64,000 nt of DNA, from assembly GCA_963205115.1 (NCBI GenBank), contig CAUJHV010000029.1, positions 186,001 to 250,000 on the forward strand. The letters are read 5' to 3'. The first letter of the stretch is position 1. The number at the start of each line of letters is the position of its first letter. Positions 18,400-27,043 of the stretch are shown piece after piece. A model generated the notes under the pieces. The model did not search any database. It was not told the origin of the DNA and saw only the letters and a list, made by a program, of their open reading frames with translations. Made by a program: the position numbers and the translations under genes. Source of the stretch: Pseudomonadota bacterium. Lineage in GTDB: Bacteria; Pseudomonadota; Gammaproteobacteria; Burkholderiales; Burkholderiaceae_C.

Positions 18400-19254
18400 T
18401 CAGGTCTCCGGAACCGCGCGCGGCGCGTAAACCGCCAGCCGGCGCGAACCGGCAAAGATGTCCTTGGGCTTCAGCCCATAGACCTGACGGATCGAGTGGC
18501 TGAAGTGCGTGCTGTCCGGATAGCCGGTGTCCAGCGCCACGTGCACGAGGTTGGCGTCGCGGTTGACGTGGTGCAGCAGGCTGCGCGCGCGCTTCCAGGT
18601 GCGGAAGCTGCGGAAAGGCGCGCCGACGTGGTCCTTGAACAGGTGCAGGAAGCGAGAGAAGGACAGGTGCACCGAGCGCGCGCAGTCCTCGGCGGACGCG
18701 GCCGCCGCGGGGTCGCGCTTGATGCTGTCGACGACGCTGCGGATGCGCGGGTCCAGCACGCGCGGCGCCAGCGGGCCGCCGAAGAACAGCGTGTCGACAT
18801 CCATCGCGGCCAGGTCCGGTGAAGGACTTGCACCGGAGGCCGCGCCGCGCAGCGCGTCCACGGCCGCGCGCGCACGCCGCACGAAGGCCGGATCGTCCAC
18901 GACACCGCAGGCGTTCAACGGCGCGGGCAGCGCGGCCAGGTCCACGGTCTCGGCCTCCACGCCCAGCAGCAGGATCAGCCGGGCGTCCGACGCCACCTGG
19001 TGCGGCACGTAGGGCTGGACGACGGCCAGCTCGCCACTCTCCCATTCGCCGCCCTCCACGCGCACGCGGATCGCCCCTTCGCTGGCGACATAGACGTTGA
19101 CGCCGCCCATGGTGCGCACCGTGGGCTCGCCCAGCAGACCGACATAGAGCACACGGTCGGGCATCAGACACATGAACCGCTCGTTGGCGTGCGGCGCTTG
19201 CAGCGTGTGCGGCGCGTGCGGCCTGTGCGTGATGGCTGTCGAAGCCGGGGCCAT
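18400..19254 (-). CDS. AraC family transcriptional regulator
   Basis: A 284-residue regulator with an N-terminal cupin-like sensing region (GGVNVYVASEGAIRVRVEGGEW) and a C-terminal pair of helix-turn-helix units. The second HTH contains the AraC hallmark LVHVALDTGYPDSTHFSHSIRQVYGLKPKD, read at about residues 230-265. The ATG at 19254 gives a full-length protein; longer upstream reading is unsupported. It is convergent with the SDR at 17621 and separated by 212 bases from the end of the carboxylase gene upstream. It probably activates one of the island's operons, but no target site can be named. Confidence 0.85.
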   Translation of the reverse strand: MAPASTAITHRPHAPHTLQAPHANERFMCLMPDRVLYVGLLGEPTVRTMGGVNVYVASEGAIRVRVEGGEWESGELAVVQPYVPHQVASDARLILLLGVEAETVDLAALPAPLNACGVVDDPAFVRRARAAVDALRGAASGASPSPDLAAMDVDTLFFGGPLAPRVLDPRIRSVVDSIKRDPAAAASAEDCARSVHLSFSRFLHLFKDHVGAPFRSFRTWKRARSLLHHVNRDANLVHVALDTGYPDSTHFSHSIRQVYGLKPKDIFAGSRRLAVYAPRAVPET

Positions 19255-19466
19255 GCGGTGTCTCCAGAAGATTCGGGGCGCTCGCGGTGCGCCCGGATGG
19301 GCGTGTGGCGTGCGTCGCCATGGCCCGAAGCGTACCGCGCCGCCCGTGCCGAACCGATGGGCCGCCAGCTCGCGCAGGTATTCGAGGGCCCGGGTTTGCC
19401 CGATGGGCCATGGCCGGCCGCGGCGGACGGGCCGCAACCGGCCGGGGTTGGGGGCTCGCGCGCCGT

Positions 19467-21443
19467 CTAGGCGCCCGGCGCCTCCGGGCCAATCTCCGCG
19501 ACAACCCGCCGCGCCGCGACCTGCTCGCCGACGCTCACATGCAAGGCCGTCACCACACCCGCCGTCGGCGCGGCATGCACGTGCTCCATCTTCATCGCTT
19601 CCAGCGTGATCACGGCCTGCCCGGCCTCCACCCGCTGGCCCACCTCGACCTGCACCGCCACGACGCGGCCGTTCATCGAGGCCCGCAGCTTGCCGTCGCC
19701 CGCACCGGCGCCCTGCCGCGTGCTGGCGGCCAGCGCGGTGTCCGCGGCCGTCCATGGCGCGCCGCCCCAAGTGAAGTGCAGCCGGTCGCCTGCGCGCAAA
19801 AAGGCCACGCGCTCGACGATGCCATCGCACACCAGCCGCGCCGTCTGCGCCTGCAGATCGAGAAAGCGGATCTCGTGCGACACGCTGTCGATCTGCACCT
19901 GATGCCGGTGCGCGCCCAGGTCGCTGAGCTGCGCGTGCACGCTGCGGCCGGCGATGTCGAAGCGCTGCACCACCGGCAACTGGCGCGGCAGCAAGCGTGA
20001 GGGGCCCCGCGCGGCGCCGCCGTCCGTTTCCAGCAGCAGCGCGCTGGCCACCACCGCGGCGCGCGCCTGTGCGGCCTCATCGCCGGCCAGCAGCTCAGCC
20101 TGGTGCGCGCCGATGAAGGCCGTGGTCGCCTGCCCCGCGGAAAACACGGGGTGGCGCAGACAGCGCTGCAGGAAGACCTGGTTGGTGGTGACACCCAGCG
20201 CATCGAGGTCCTGCAGACCGGCATCGAGCTTGCGGCGCGCCTCGTCGCGGTCGGCGCCGTGTGCGATGAGCTTGGCGATCATCGAATCGTAGAAGGGCGG
20301 GATGTCCGCGCCGTCACGCATCGCATGGTCCACACGCAGCTGCGCAGGCGCGCGCCACAGGGCCATGCGGCCGCTTTGCGGCAGGAAGCCGGCCGCGGCA
20401 TCCTCGGCGCACAGCCGCACCTCGATGGCGTGGCCTTCGAAGCGCACCTCTTCCTGGCGCAGCGGGAGCGGCTGGCCGGCGGCCACGCGCAACTGCAGAT
20501 CGACCAGGTCCAGGCCGGTGACGGCCTCGGTCACCGGGTGCTCCACCTGCAGCCGCGTATTCATCTCCATGAAGTAGTAGCGGCCTTCACGGTCCAGCAG
20601 GAATTCCAGCGTGCCCGCGCCTTCGTAGGCGATGGCCTTCACCGCCGCCACGGCCGTGGCGCCCATGCGCGCGCGCAGCTCGGGCGACACCGCCGGCGAT
20701 GGCGACTCCTCGATCAGCTTCTGGTGGCGGCGCTGCACCGAACAATCGCGCTCGCCCAGGTGGATGGCGTGGCCGTGGCGGTCGGCAAAGACCTGGATCT
20801 CGATGTGGCGCGGCTCCAGGATGGCGCGTTCGAGGATCACGGTGGCGTCGCCGAAGGCATGGGCCGCTTCGCTTTGCGCGCTGCGCAGTGCATCGGCAAA
20901 GTCCGCTGCGGCCGCCACCAGCCGCATGCCGCGCCCGCCGCCGCCAGCCACCGCCTTGATCATCACCGGGTAGCCGATGCGCTGGGCTTCCTCGGCCAGG
21001 CGAGTGGCATCCTGTTCTTCGCCCTGGTAGCCCGGCACGCAGGGCACGCCGGCGTCCATCATCAGCTGCTTGGCGCCGGCCTTGTGGCCCATCGCGCGGA
21101 TGGCTGCGGGCGACGGGCCGATGAAGACCAGGCCGGCGTCGATGCAGGCCTGCGCGAAATCCGCGTTCTCGGCCAGAAAACCGTAGCCGGGGTGGACCGC
21201 ATCGGCGCCGGTGCGTCGCGCGGCGTCGATGAGCGCGGCGATGTTCAGGTACGACGCCGAAGGCTGCGCGCCGCCGATGCACACGGCCTGGTCGGCCGCC
21301 TCGACGTGGCGCGCGTCCGCATCGGCTTCGGAAAACACCGCCACGGTGCGGTAGCCGGCGGCCTTGGCGCTGCGCATCACGCGCAGGGCGATCTCGCCGC
21401 GGTTGGCGACGAGGATCTTGTGGAACGGTGTGGCCATCGGCAT
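19467..21443 (-). CDS. Biotin-dependent acyl-CoA carboxylase alpha subunit (biotin carboxylase plus BCCP; AtuF/LiuD type)
   Basis: A 658-residue protein that carboxylates its own biotin with ATP and bicarbonate and hands the carboxyl group to a carboxyltransferase. The biotin carboxylase domain begins KILVANRGEIALRVMRSA. It has the glycine loop AVAGGGGRGMR and the catalytic EMNTRLQVEHPVTE, and the biotin lysine is K618 in EAMKMEH. The size matches methylcrotonyl-CoA and geranyl-CoA carboxylase alpha subunits. The ATG at 21443 has GAGGG six bases upstream; a second ATG two codons later is possible. Its partner carboxyltransferase lies at 24290-25903, separated by the AtuA-like gene on the other strand. 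An AtuF-like geranyl-CoA carboxylase role is suggested by the neighbours, not proven. Confidence 0.85.
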   Translation of the reverse strand: MPMATPFHKILVANRGEIALRVMRSAKAAGYRTVAVFSEADADARHVEAADQAVCIGGAQPSASYLNIAALIDAARRTGADAVHPGYGFLAENADFAQACIDAGLVFIGPSPAAIRAMGHKAGAKQLMMDAGVPCVPGYQGEEQDATRLAEEAQRIGYPVMIKAVAGGGGRGMRLVAAAADFADALRSAQSEAAHAFGDATVILERAILEPRHIEIQVFADRHGHAIHLGERDCSVQRRHQKLIEESPSPAVSPELRARMGATAVAAVKAIAYEGAGTLEFLLDREGRYYFMEMNTRLQVEHPVTEAVTGLDLVDLQLRVAAGQPLPLRQEEVRFEGHAIEVRLCAEDAAAGFLPQSGRMALWRAPAQLRVDHAMRDGADIPPFYDSMIAKLIAHGADRDEARRKLDAGLQDLDALGVTTNQVFLQRCLRHPVFSAGQATTAFIGAHQAELLAGDEAAQARAAVVASALLLETDGGAARGPSRLLPRQLPVVQRFDIAGRSVHAQLSDLGAHRHQVQIDSVSHEIRFLDLQAQTARLVCDGIVERVAFLRAGDRLHFTWGGAPWTAADTALAASTRQGAGAGDGKLRASMNGRVVAVQVEVGQRVEAGQAVITLEAMKMEHVHAAPTAGVVTALHVSVGEQVAARRVVAEIGPEAPGA

Positions 21444-21555
21444 CGAATGCCCTCGGAAAGCGGTGAATGTCCCGTGTCGGCTGGGTGCTGCGGTACACAC
21501 GTACACAGGCGCGGCCGGCCGGAATCGGATGCAGGTTACGGGCGCCCCTCGCCAG

Positions 21556-21576
21556 CGGTCTTGCGGGAATTGGCTG
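21556..21576. promoter_or_regulatory. 21-bp motif shared with the carboxyltransferase promoter (copy 1)
   Basis: This 21-base segment, with core GGTCTTGCGGGAATTGGCTG, matches 25933-25953 at 18 of 21 positions. Both copies lie upstream of minus-strand genes for the two subunits of the acyl-CoA carboxylase, 113 and 30 bases before their start codons. The core TTGCGG(G/C)AA is nearly palindromic. A shared operator is the simplest reading. Confidence 0.4.
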
Positions 21577-21610
21577 CGCAGCCGCCGCGGGGCCACAGCG
21601 GCTGCACAGC
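21573..21610. repeat. 13-bp inverted repeat in the divergent carboxylase/atuA promoter region
   Basis: The arms 21573-21585 (GCTGCGCAGCCGC) and 21598-21610 (GCGGCTGCACAGC) pair with a single mismatch across a 12-base loop. It lies between the divergent starts at 21443 and 21700 and overlaps the 3' end of the shared 21-bp motif. It could be an operator or an RNA hairpin in the 5' leader of the carboxylase transcript. Confidence 0.4.
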
Positions 21611-21699
21611 TATTGCCCCGCGCCACACCCGCGCAGCCACTGACCACAAGACCACGGCGCGCGCGCCCACTATCCTTTGCCCATCCGCAAAGGACCGAC

Positions 21700-23499
21700 A
21701 TGACACGACAGACCCTTCGTATCGGCGGCGCATCCGGCTTCTGGGGCGACAGCGCCATGGGCGCGCCGCAGCTGGTGGCATCGGGCCAGATCGACGTGCT
21801 GGTCTTCGACTACCTGGCCGAGACCACGATGGCCATCCTGGCCTCGATGCGCGCACGCAAGCCCGAGCTGGGCTACGCCACCGACTTTGTCGACGTGGCG
21901 ATGAGATCCGTGCTGCCGCAGGTGATGCAGCGCGGCATCCGGGTCATCGCCAATGCCGGCGGCATCAACCCCGCCGGCTGCGCCGCGGCGCTGAAGACGC
22001 TGGCCGAATCCATGGGCCTGGCCCCGCGCATCGCCATCGTCGAAGGCGACGATGTCTCCGCGCTGATGCCGGCGCTGCGCGAAGAAGGCGTGGTCGACAT
22101 GTTCAGCGGCCAGCCGCTGCCCGCGCGCGTGCTCAGCGCGAACGCCTACCTGGGTGCCTTCCCCGTGGCGCGCGCACTGGCGGCCGGCGCCGACATCGTC
22201 ATCACCGGCCGCGGCGTGGACAGCGCCGTCACGCTGGGCGCGCTGATCCACGCCTTTGGCTGGACAGCGGACGACCACGACCGCCTGGCCGGCGGCAGCC
22301 TGGCCGGCCACATCATCGAGTGTGGTTGCCAGGCCACGGGCGGCCTGTTCACCGACTGGGACCGCGTGCCCGACTGGCCCACCATCGGCTACCCCATCGT
22401 GAACTGCTTCGACGACGGCAGTTTCGAACTGAGCAAGCCCGCGGGCACCGGCGGCCTGCTGGACGCCGCCTGCGTGGCCGAGCAGATGCTCTACGAGATC
22501 GGCGACCCGGGCAGCTACCTGCTGCCGGACGTGAGCTGCGATTTCACGCAGGTGCGCATCGCCAACACCGATCACGGCACCGTGCACGTCAGCGGCGCAC
22601 GCGGCCGTGCGCCATCCACGCGCTACAAGGTCAGTGCGACGCAACTCGACGGTTGGCGCTGCGCCGGCATGATGGTCATCGTGGGCATCGACGCCGCGGC
22701 CAAGGCGCAGCGCACCGCCGAGGCCATCCTGGCGCGCACCCGGGCGATGCTGGCGCAGGCCGGCATGGGCGATTTCACATCGGCGCACATCGCGCTCTTC
22801 GGCAACGAAGGCCTGTACGGCCCGCACAGCCGCCATCCCCAGGCGCGCGAGGTGATGCTGCGCGTGGTCGTGGACCACCCCGACAAGAAGGCGCTGGAAC
22901 TCTTTGCGCGCGAGATCGCCCCGGCCGGCACCAGCTGGTCACCCGGCACCACCATGCCGGGCGGTGGCCGGCCCGCGCCCTCACCGCTGGTCAAGCCGTT
23001 TTCATTCCTGCTCGACAAGCAGCGCGTGCCGGTGCAGGTGCGCATGGAGGACCAGACGCTGCCCATCACCATCGCGCCCGGCGACGCGGCCGCCAGCGCG
23101 GCCGCGCCTGCGGTGGCGCCGCCGCCGCCCTGGACCGACACACCCGGCGAGCCGATGGTCGACGTGCCGCTGGTCCGCCTGGCCTGGGCACGCAGCGGCG
23201 ACAAGGGCGACCTCTCCAACATCGGCCTCGTCGCACGCCGGCCCGAGTGGCTGCCGCTGCTGTGGGCCCGCGTCACGCCAGAAGCCGTGGCGGGCTACTT
23301 TGCGCACCTGCTGGCCGACGGCGCGGAGGCGCGCGTCGAGCGCTACCACCTGCCGGGCATCGCCGGCATGAACCTGATCGTGCCCGGCGCCCTGGCCGGC
23401 GGCGGGCCGGCCTCGCCCCGCTTCGACCCGCTGGGCAAGGGCTTTGCGCAGATGCTGCTGGACATGCGCGTGCAGGTGCCGGTGGCTTGGGGCGTTTGA
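21700..23499 (+). CDS. atuA: AtuA-like protein (acyclic terpene utilisation AtuA family)
   Basis: A 599-residue protein of the AtuA family (formerly DUF1446) with the C-terminal AtuA-like ferredoxin-fold extension. The N-terminal domain opens RIGGASGFWGDSAMGA and contains IANAGGINPAGCA and ITGRGVDSAVTLG. The C-terminal domain begins near VPLVRLAWARSGDKGDLSNIG. AtuA is required for citronellol/geranyl-CoA catabolism in Pseudomonas, but its reaction is not established. The ATG at 21700 has AAAGGA six bases upstream. It is divergent from the carboxylase alpha gene and convergent with the hydratase that follows. Finding it between the two carboxylase subunit genes is the best reason to read those as Atu-type. 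Confidence 0.82.
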   Translation: MTRQTLRIGGASGFWGDSAMGAPQLVASGQIDVLVFDYLAETTMAILASMRARKPELGYATDFVDVAMRSVLPQVMQRGIRVIANAGGINPAGCAAALKTLAESMGLAPRIAIVEGDDVSALMPALREEGVVDMFSGQPLPARVLSANAYLGAFPVARALAAGADIVITGRGVDSAVTLGALIHAFGWTADDHDRLAGGSLAGHIIECGCQATGGLFTDWDRVPDWPTIGYPIVNCFDDGSFELSKPAGTGGLLDAACVAEQMLYEIGDPGSYLLPDVSCDFTQVRIANTDHGTVHVSGARGRAPSTRYKVSATQLDGWRCAGMMVIVGIDAAAKAQRTAEAILARTRAMLAQAGMGDFTSAHIALFGNEGLYGPHSRHPQAREVMLRVVVDHPDKKALELFAREIAPAGTSWSPGTTMPGGGRPAPSPLVKPFSFLLDKQRVPVQVRMEDQTLPITIAPGDAAASAAAPAVAPPPPWTDTPGEPMVDVPLVRLAWARSGDKGDLSNIGLVARRPEWLPLLWARVTPEAVAGYFAHLLADGAEARVERYHLPGIAGMNLIVPGALAGGGPASPRFDPLGKGFAQMLLDMRVQVPVAWGV

Positions 23500-23501
23500 G
23501 C

Positions 23502-24275
23502 TCAGCGCCCGGTCCAGCGCGGCTTGCGCTTCTCGTTGAAAGCCGCCAGGCCCTCGCGCGCGTCCTCGCTCATCGACAGCAGCGAGATCTGGCCCTCGGT
23601 ATAGGCGATGGCCTCGTCGAAGCTCATGGCTTCGATGGCACGCATCGCATACTTGCCGCGGCGGATGGCGGTGGGCGATTTGTCGACCAGGCGGCCCAGC
23701 AGCCACTCGACCTTGGTGTCCAGTTCAGCGGCCGGCACCACGTGGTTCAGCAGGCCGGCCGCCAGCGCCTCGGCTGCACCGAAGGGCTCGCCCGTCAGCG
23801 CCCATTCGCGCACCTGGCGGCGCGGCACGATGCGCTGCAGCAGGCTCAGCACCTGCATCGGAAAGACGCCCACCTTCACCTCGGGCAGGCCGAACATCGC
23901 GTGGTCCGCGGCCACGGCCAGGTCGGCCATGCACAGCAGGCCCATGCCGCCGGCCATGCAGGTGCCGTTCACGCGCGCCACGATGGGCAGCGTGGCGGCC
24001 TGCGATTCGCGCAGCAGGTCGGCGTAGTCGCCATTCGGCCGTGAGGCGTCGAAGCCGAAGGCCGAGCCCGGCTGGAGGTCGGCGCCGGCGCAGAAGGCTT
24101 TTTCGCCCGCGGCAGTCAGCACGATGGCGCGCACCTCGGCATCGGCGTGGGCCGCACGCAGACCCGCGCGCAGGCCGGCCAGGACATCGGCGTTCATCGC
24201 GTTGCGCTTGTCCGGGCGGTTGATGGTGAGCCACAGCACCGGGCCGCGGCGTTCCTGCAAAACGGCGTCGTTCAT
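23502..24275 (-). CDS. Enoyl-CoA hydratase family protein, AtuE-like context
   Basis: A 257-residue crotonase-fold enzyme. The first oxyanion segment is AFCAGADL, the second GTCMAGGMGLLCMADLAVAA, and the catalytic Glu position is in FGLPEVKVGVFPM. It starts 14 bases downstream of the carboxyltransferase stop, with a strong GGAAGGA site before the ATG at 24275, so the two form one transcript. In the Pseudomonas atu cluster the hydratase AtuE acts on the carboxylated geranyl-CoA product. The same role is plausible here but unproven. Its stop is two bases from the end of the convergent atuA gene. Confidence 0.82.
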   Translation of the reverse strand: MNDAVLQERRGPVLWLTINRPDKRNAMNADVLAGLRAGLRAAHADAEVRAIVLTAAGEKAFCAGADLQPGSAFGFDASRPNGDYADLLRESQAATLPIVARVNGTCMAGGMGLLCMADLAVAADHAMFGLPEVKVGVFPMQVLSLLQRIVPRRQVREWALTGEPFGAAEALAAGLLNHVVPAAELDTKVEWLLGRLVDKSPTAIRRGKYAMRAIEAMSFDEAIAYTEGQISLLSMSEDAREGLAAFNEKRKPRWTGR

Positions 24276-24289
24276 GGGTCGTCCTTCCG

Positions 24290-25903
24290 TCACGGCCGCG
24301 CCACCGAAAACTGCATGCGCTGCGGCTGCCGCGCGTCGCCTTCGCGGCACACGGCCAGCACCTGGGCCAGTACGGCACGGGTGTCGCGCGGGTCGATTAC
24401 GCCGTCGTCCAGCACCAGCGCACTGGTGGTGAAGACGCTCATCTGGCTGTCGAAGCGTTCGATGATGCGGCGCTCCATCTCGTCCAGGCGTGCGGTATCG
24501 ACTTCCCCTTTGCGGCGCATGCCGGCCTCGCTGACGATGCGCATCGTACCGGCCGCCTGCTCGCCGCCCATCACCGCCGTCTTGGCATTGGGCCAGCTGA
24601 AGCAGAAGCGCGGGTGGAAGCCGCGGCCGCACATGCCGTAGTTGCCCGCGCCGAAACTGGCGCCGCAGAACAGCGTGATCTGCGGCACCGTCGCGTTGGT
24701 CACGGCCTGGATCATCTTGGAGCCGTGTTTGATGATGCCGTCTTCCTCGTAGGACTTGCCCACCATGTAGCCGGTGGTGTTGTTGAGGTAGAGGATGGGC
24801 GTGCGGCTCTGGCAGCAGGCCTGAATGAAGTGCGTGGCCTTGGACGCGCCGGCCGGGTCGATGGGCCCGTTGTTGGTGATCACGCCCAGCGGCCAGCCTT
24901 CGATGCGGATGTGCCCGCAAACGGTGGCGCTGCCGTAGTTCTCGCCGAAGGCCAGGAACTCGGAATCGTCGGCGATGCGTGCGATGACCTCGCGCATGTC
25001 CACGGGCCGCTTGTGGTCCATCGGCATCACGCCCAGCAGCTCTTCGCGGTCGTGGCGCGGCGGCGCGAAAGCACGCGGCGCGGCAGCCTCGCGCGGCCAG
25101 TCCATGCTGGCCATGATCTCGCGCGCGATGCGGATGGCGTCGCGGTCGTCCTCGGCCATGTAGTCGCCCAGGCCGGAGACGGAGGTGTGCATCTCGGCGC
25201 CGCCCAGTTCCTCTTCGGTGGCGACTTCGCCGGTGGCCGCCTTCAGCAGCGGCGGCCCGGCCAGGAAGGCGCGCGAGCGGCCGCGCACCATCACGATGTA
25301 ATCCGACAGGCCCGTCTGGTAGGCGCCGCCGGCGGTGGACGAGCCGTGCGTCACCGTCACCACCGGCAGCCCCGCGGCCGACATGCGCGCGAGGTTGCGG
25401 AACAAGGTGCCGCCGCGCACGAATTCCTCCACCTTGTAGGCCATCAGGTTGGCGCCCGCGCTTTCCACCAGCTGCACGAAGGGCAGGCGGTTTTCGAGCG
25501 CGAGTTCCTGGATGCGCAGCTGCTTGTCCAGGCCGCGCGGCTGCAGCGCACCCGCGTCGATGCCGGAATCCGATGCGGTGATCATGCAGCGCACGCCGCT
25601 GACGAAGCCGATGCCGCCGATCACGCCGCCGCCGGGCACGCTGAGTTCCAGATCGGGGTTGTCCAGGCCCAGGCCGGCCAGCGTGCACAGCTCCAGGAAG
25701 GGTGTGCCCGGGTCCAGCAGCAGCGACAAGCGCTCGCGCGGCAGCAGCTGCCCGCGCTTGTCGAAGCGTTCACGCGAGGCCGCGGATTTGTCGACCGCGC
25801 GCCGCTCGTAGCGCCGCACGCGCTCCAGCAGCGACAGCATGCCGCTGCGGTTGTCGGCAAAAGCCGGGCTGGAAGGGGACAGGGTGGATTCGATCAGCGC
25901 CAT
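24290..25903 (-). CDS. Acyl-CoA carboxylase carboxyltransferase (beta) subunit, geranyl-CoA carboxylase (AtuC)-like
   Basis: A 537-residue carboxyltransferase that moves CO2 from biotin to an acyl-CoA. It carries the two crotonase-like halves of the family. The first half has VESAGANLMAYKVEEF and THGSSTAGGAYQTGLSDY, followed by FLAGPPLLKAATGE. The second half has TNNGPIDPAGASKATHF and GASFGAGNYGMCGRGFHPRF. The TAGGAY and FGAGNYGM glycine motifs form the oxyanion holes. Length and the SDSGIDAGALQP-type region look closer to geranyl-CoA carboxylase than to methylcrotonyl-CoA carboxylase as I recall them. The ATG at 25903 is supported by the N-terminal family start. It is the first gene of a two-gene operon with the hydratase, and carries the shared 21-bp motif 30 bases upstream. 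Confidence 0.82.
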   Translation of the reverse strand: MALIESTLSPSSPAFADNRSGMLSLLERVRRYERRAVDKSAASRERFDKRGQLLPRERLSLLLDPGTPFLELCTLAGLGLDNPDLELSVPGGGVIGGIGFVSGVRCMITASDSGIDAGALQPRGLDKQLRIQELALENRLPFVQLVESAGANLMAYKVEEFVRGGTLFRNLARMSAAGLPVVTVTHGSSTAGGAYQTGLSDYIVMVRGRSRAFLAGPPLLKAATGEVATEEELGGAEMHTSVSGLGDYMAEDDRDAIRIAREIMASMDWPREAAAPRAFAPPRHDREELLGVMPMDHKRPVDMREVIARIADDSEFLAFGENYGSATVCGHIRIEGWPLGVITNNGPIDPAGASKATHFIQACCQSRTPILYLNNTTGYMVGKSYEEDGIIKHGSKMIQAVTNATVPQITLFCGASFGAGNYGMCGRGFHPRFCFSWPNAKTAVMGGEQAAGTMRIVSEAGMRRKGEVDTARLDEMERRIIERFDSQMSVFTTSALVLDDGVIDPRDTRAVLAQVLAVCREGDARQPQRMQFSVARP

Positions 25904-25932
25904 GAGCGGCAGCGTAGGTGCAGCGCCGCGGC

Positions 25933-25953
25933 GGGTCTTGCGGCAACTGGCTG
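25933..25953. promoter_or_regulatory. 21-bp motif shared with the carboxylase alpha promoter (copy 2)
   Basis: This is the second copy of the motif at 21556-21576 (18 of 21 bases identical), 30 bases upstream of the carboxyltransferase start. Here the centre reads TTGC-G-GCAA, a perfect 9-base palindrome. Its position suggests a repressor or activator site common to both carboxylase transcripts. Confidence 0.4.
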
Positions 25954-26113
25954 GTTCGCTGGATCGGCCGCGCAAGGGCCGCTGGGCCGGGCGATGGCGC
26001 AGACGCTGCGGTCTGCCGCACGCGGTCGTCCGGTCGGCATCGCCCCGGTGGATGTGGACCTCAGCCGGAATTCCTCGCGCAGCCGACTTGAAATCCGGCC
26101 CAGGCCCGCCCAC

Positions 26114-26950
26114 ATGGGTCGTGTGAGCATGCTGGACGTCCTGGGGCTGTTTGTTGTCGTCGCAGGCGTGACGGGCGCCGCCGTGGCCGGCCCGACCCTG
26201 GCGCGCCTGTGGCGCCGCCAGCGCATCACCCGCCGGCCCTTCCCTGCCGCCTGGCGCGACATCGTGCGACGCCGCGTACCGCTGGCGCGCGAGCTGCCGG
26301 CCGCGCAGCAGCTGCGTTTGAAGAAGCACATCCAGATCCTGCTGGCGGAGGTGCCCTTCATCGGCTGCGCGGGGCTGGAGCTCACCGACGAGATGCGCGT
26401 CACCATTGCCGCGCAGGCCGCCTTTCTGCTGCTGGGGCGCGGCGGTTCGTTCGGCAACCTGCGCGAGGTGCTGGTCTACCCCGGTCACTTCCTCGTGCCC
26501 AGCAGCCAGGCCGGCGTGGGCGGCGTGGTGCACGAAGGCCGCGACGTGCTGGCCGGCCAGAGCTGGCAGCGCGGCCAGGTCATCGTGGCCTGGGACGCCG
26601 TGCAGGACGGCGCCGCCGATCCGCACGACGGCACCAACGTGGTGATGCACGAATTTGCACACCAGCTCGACCAGGACACCGGCGCCGCCAACGGCGCGCC
26701 CTATGTGGGCCGCGGCGCGCAGCAGCAGATCTGGGCGCGCGTGATGAACCAGGAGTTTGCGGCCCTGCAGGTGCGCCTGATGGACCCGGAGCCCGGCCTG
26801 ATCGAGCCGTATGCGGCCACCAACCCGGCCGAGTTCTTCGCCGTCACGACCGAGCTCTTCTTCGAGCGGCCGGATGCGCTGGCCGCCGAGAGGCCGGCGC
26901 TGTACGAGCAGCTGCGGCGTTGTTATCGGGTGGATCCGGCGGGCTGGTAG
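26114..26950 (+). CDS. MtfA-like zinc peptidase (M90 family)
   Basis: A 278-residue putative zinc peptidase of the MtfA (M90) family. A single N-terminal hydrophobic segment (LDVLGLFVVVAGVTGAAVAG) suggests membrane attachment. The metal site is HEFAHQLD with H179, E180 and H183, and the family-specific NPAEFFAVTTELFFERP supplies a downstream Glu. In Escherichia coli MtfA binds the repressor Mlc and controls glucose PTS genes; no PTS gene is seen here, so the role is open. The ATG at 26114 or the one at 26129 is possible, and neither has a clear ribosome site. It is divergent from the carboxyltransferase across 210 bases and stands alone. Confidence 0.82.
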   Translation: MGRVSMLDVLGLFVVVAGVTGAAVAGPTLARLWRRQRITRRPFPAAWRDIVRRRVPLARELPAAQQLRLKKHIQILLAEVPFIGCAGLELTDEMRVTIAAQAAFLLLGRGGSFGNLREVLVYPGHFLVPSSQAGVGGVVHEGRDVLAGQSWQRGQVIVAWDAVQDGAADPHDGTNVVMHEFAHQLDQDTGAANGAPYVGRGAQQQIWARVMNQEFAALQVRLMDPEPGLIEPYAATNPAEFFAVTTELFFERPDALAAERPALYEQLRRCYRVDPAGW

Positions 26951-27043
26951 CCCGGACCTGGAGGCGCCACGCACGGGCCGGCGCCGTCGCGCAGCGCCTC
27001 GACCTGCGAGAATGCCCGCCCACCTGCCCAGATCCCGCCACAC

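Noticed and set aside
20103..24044. Very long open frame on the plus strand (1313 codons)
   Set aside because: It runs antisense to the carboxylase gene and out of frame with atuA, has Arg/His/Gly-rich composition without domains, and exists because stop codons are rare in shadow frames of GC-rich genes.
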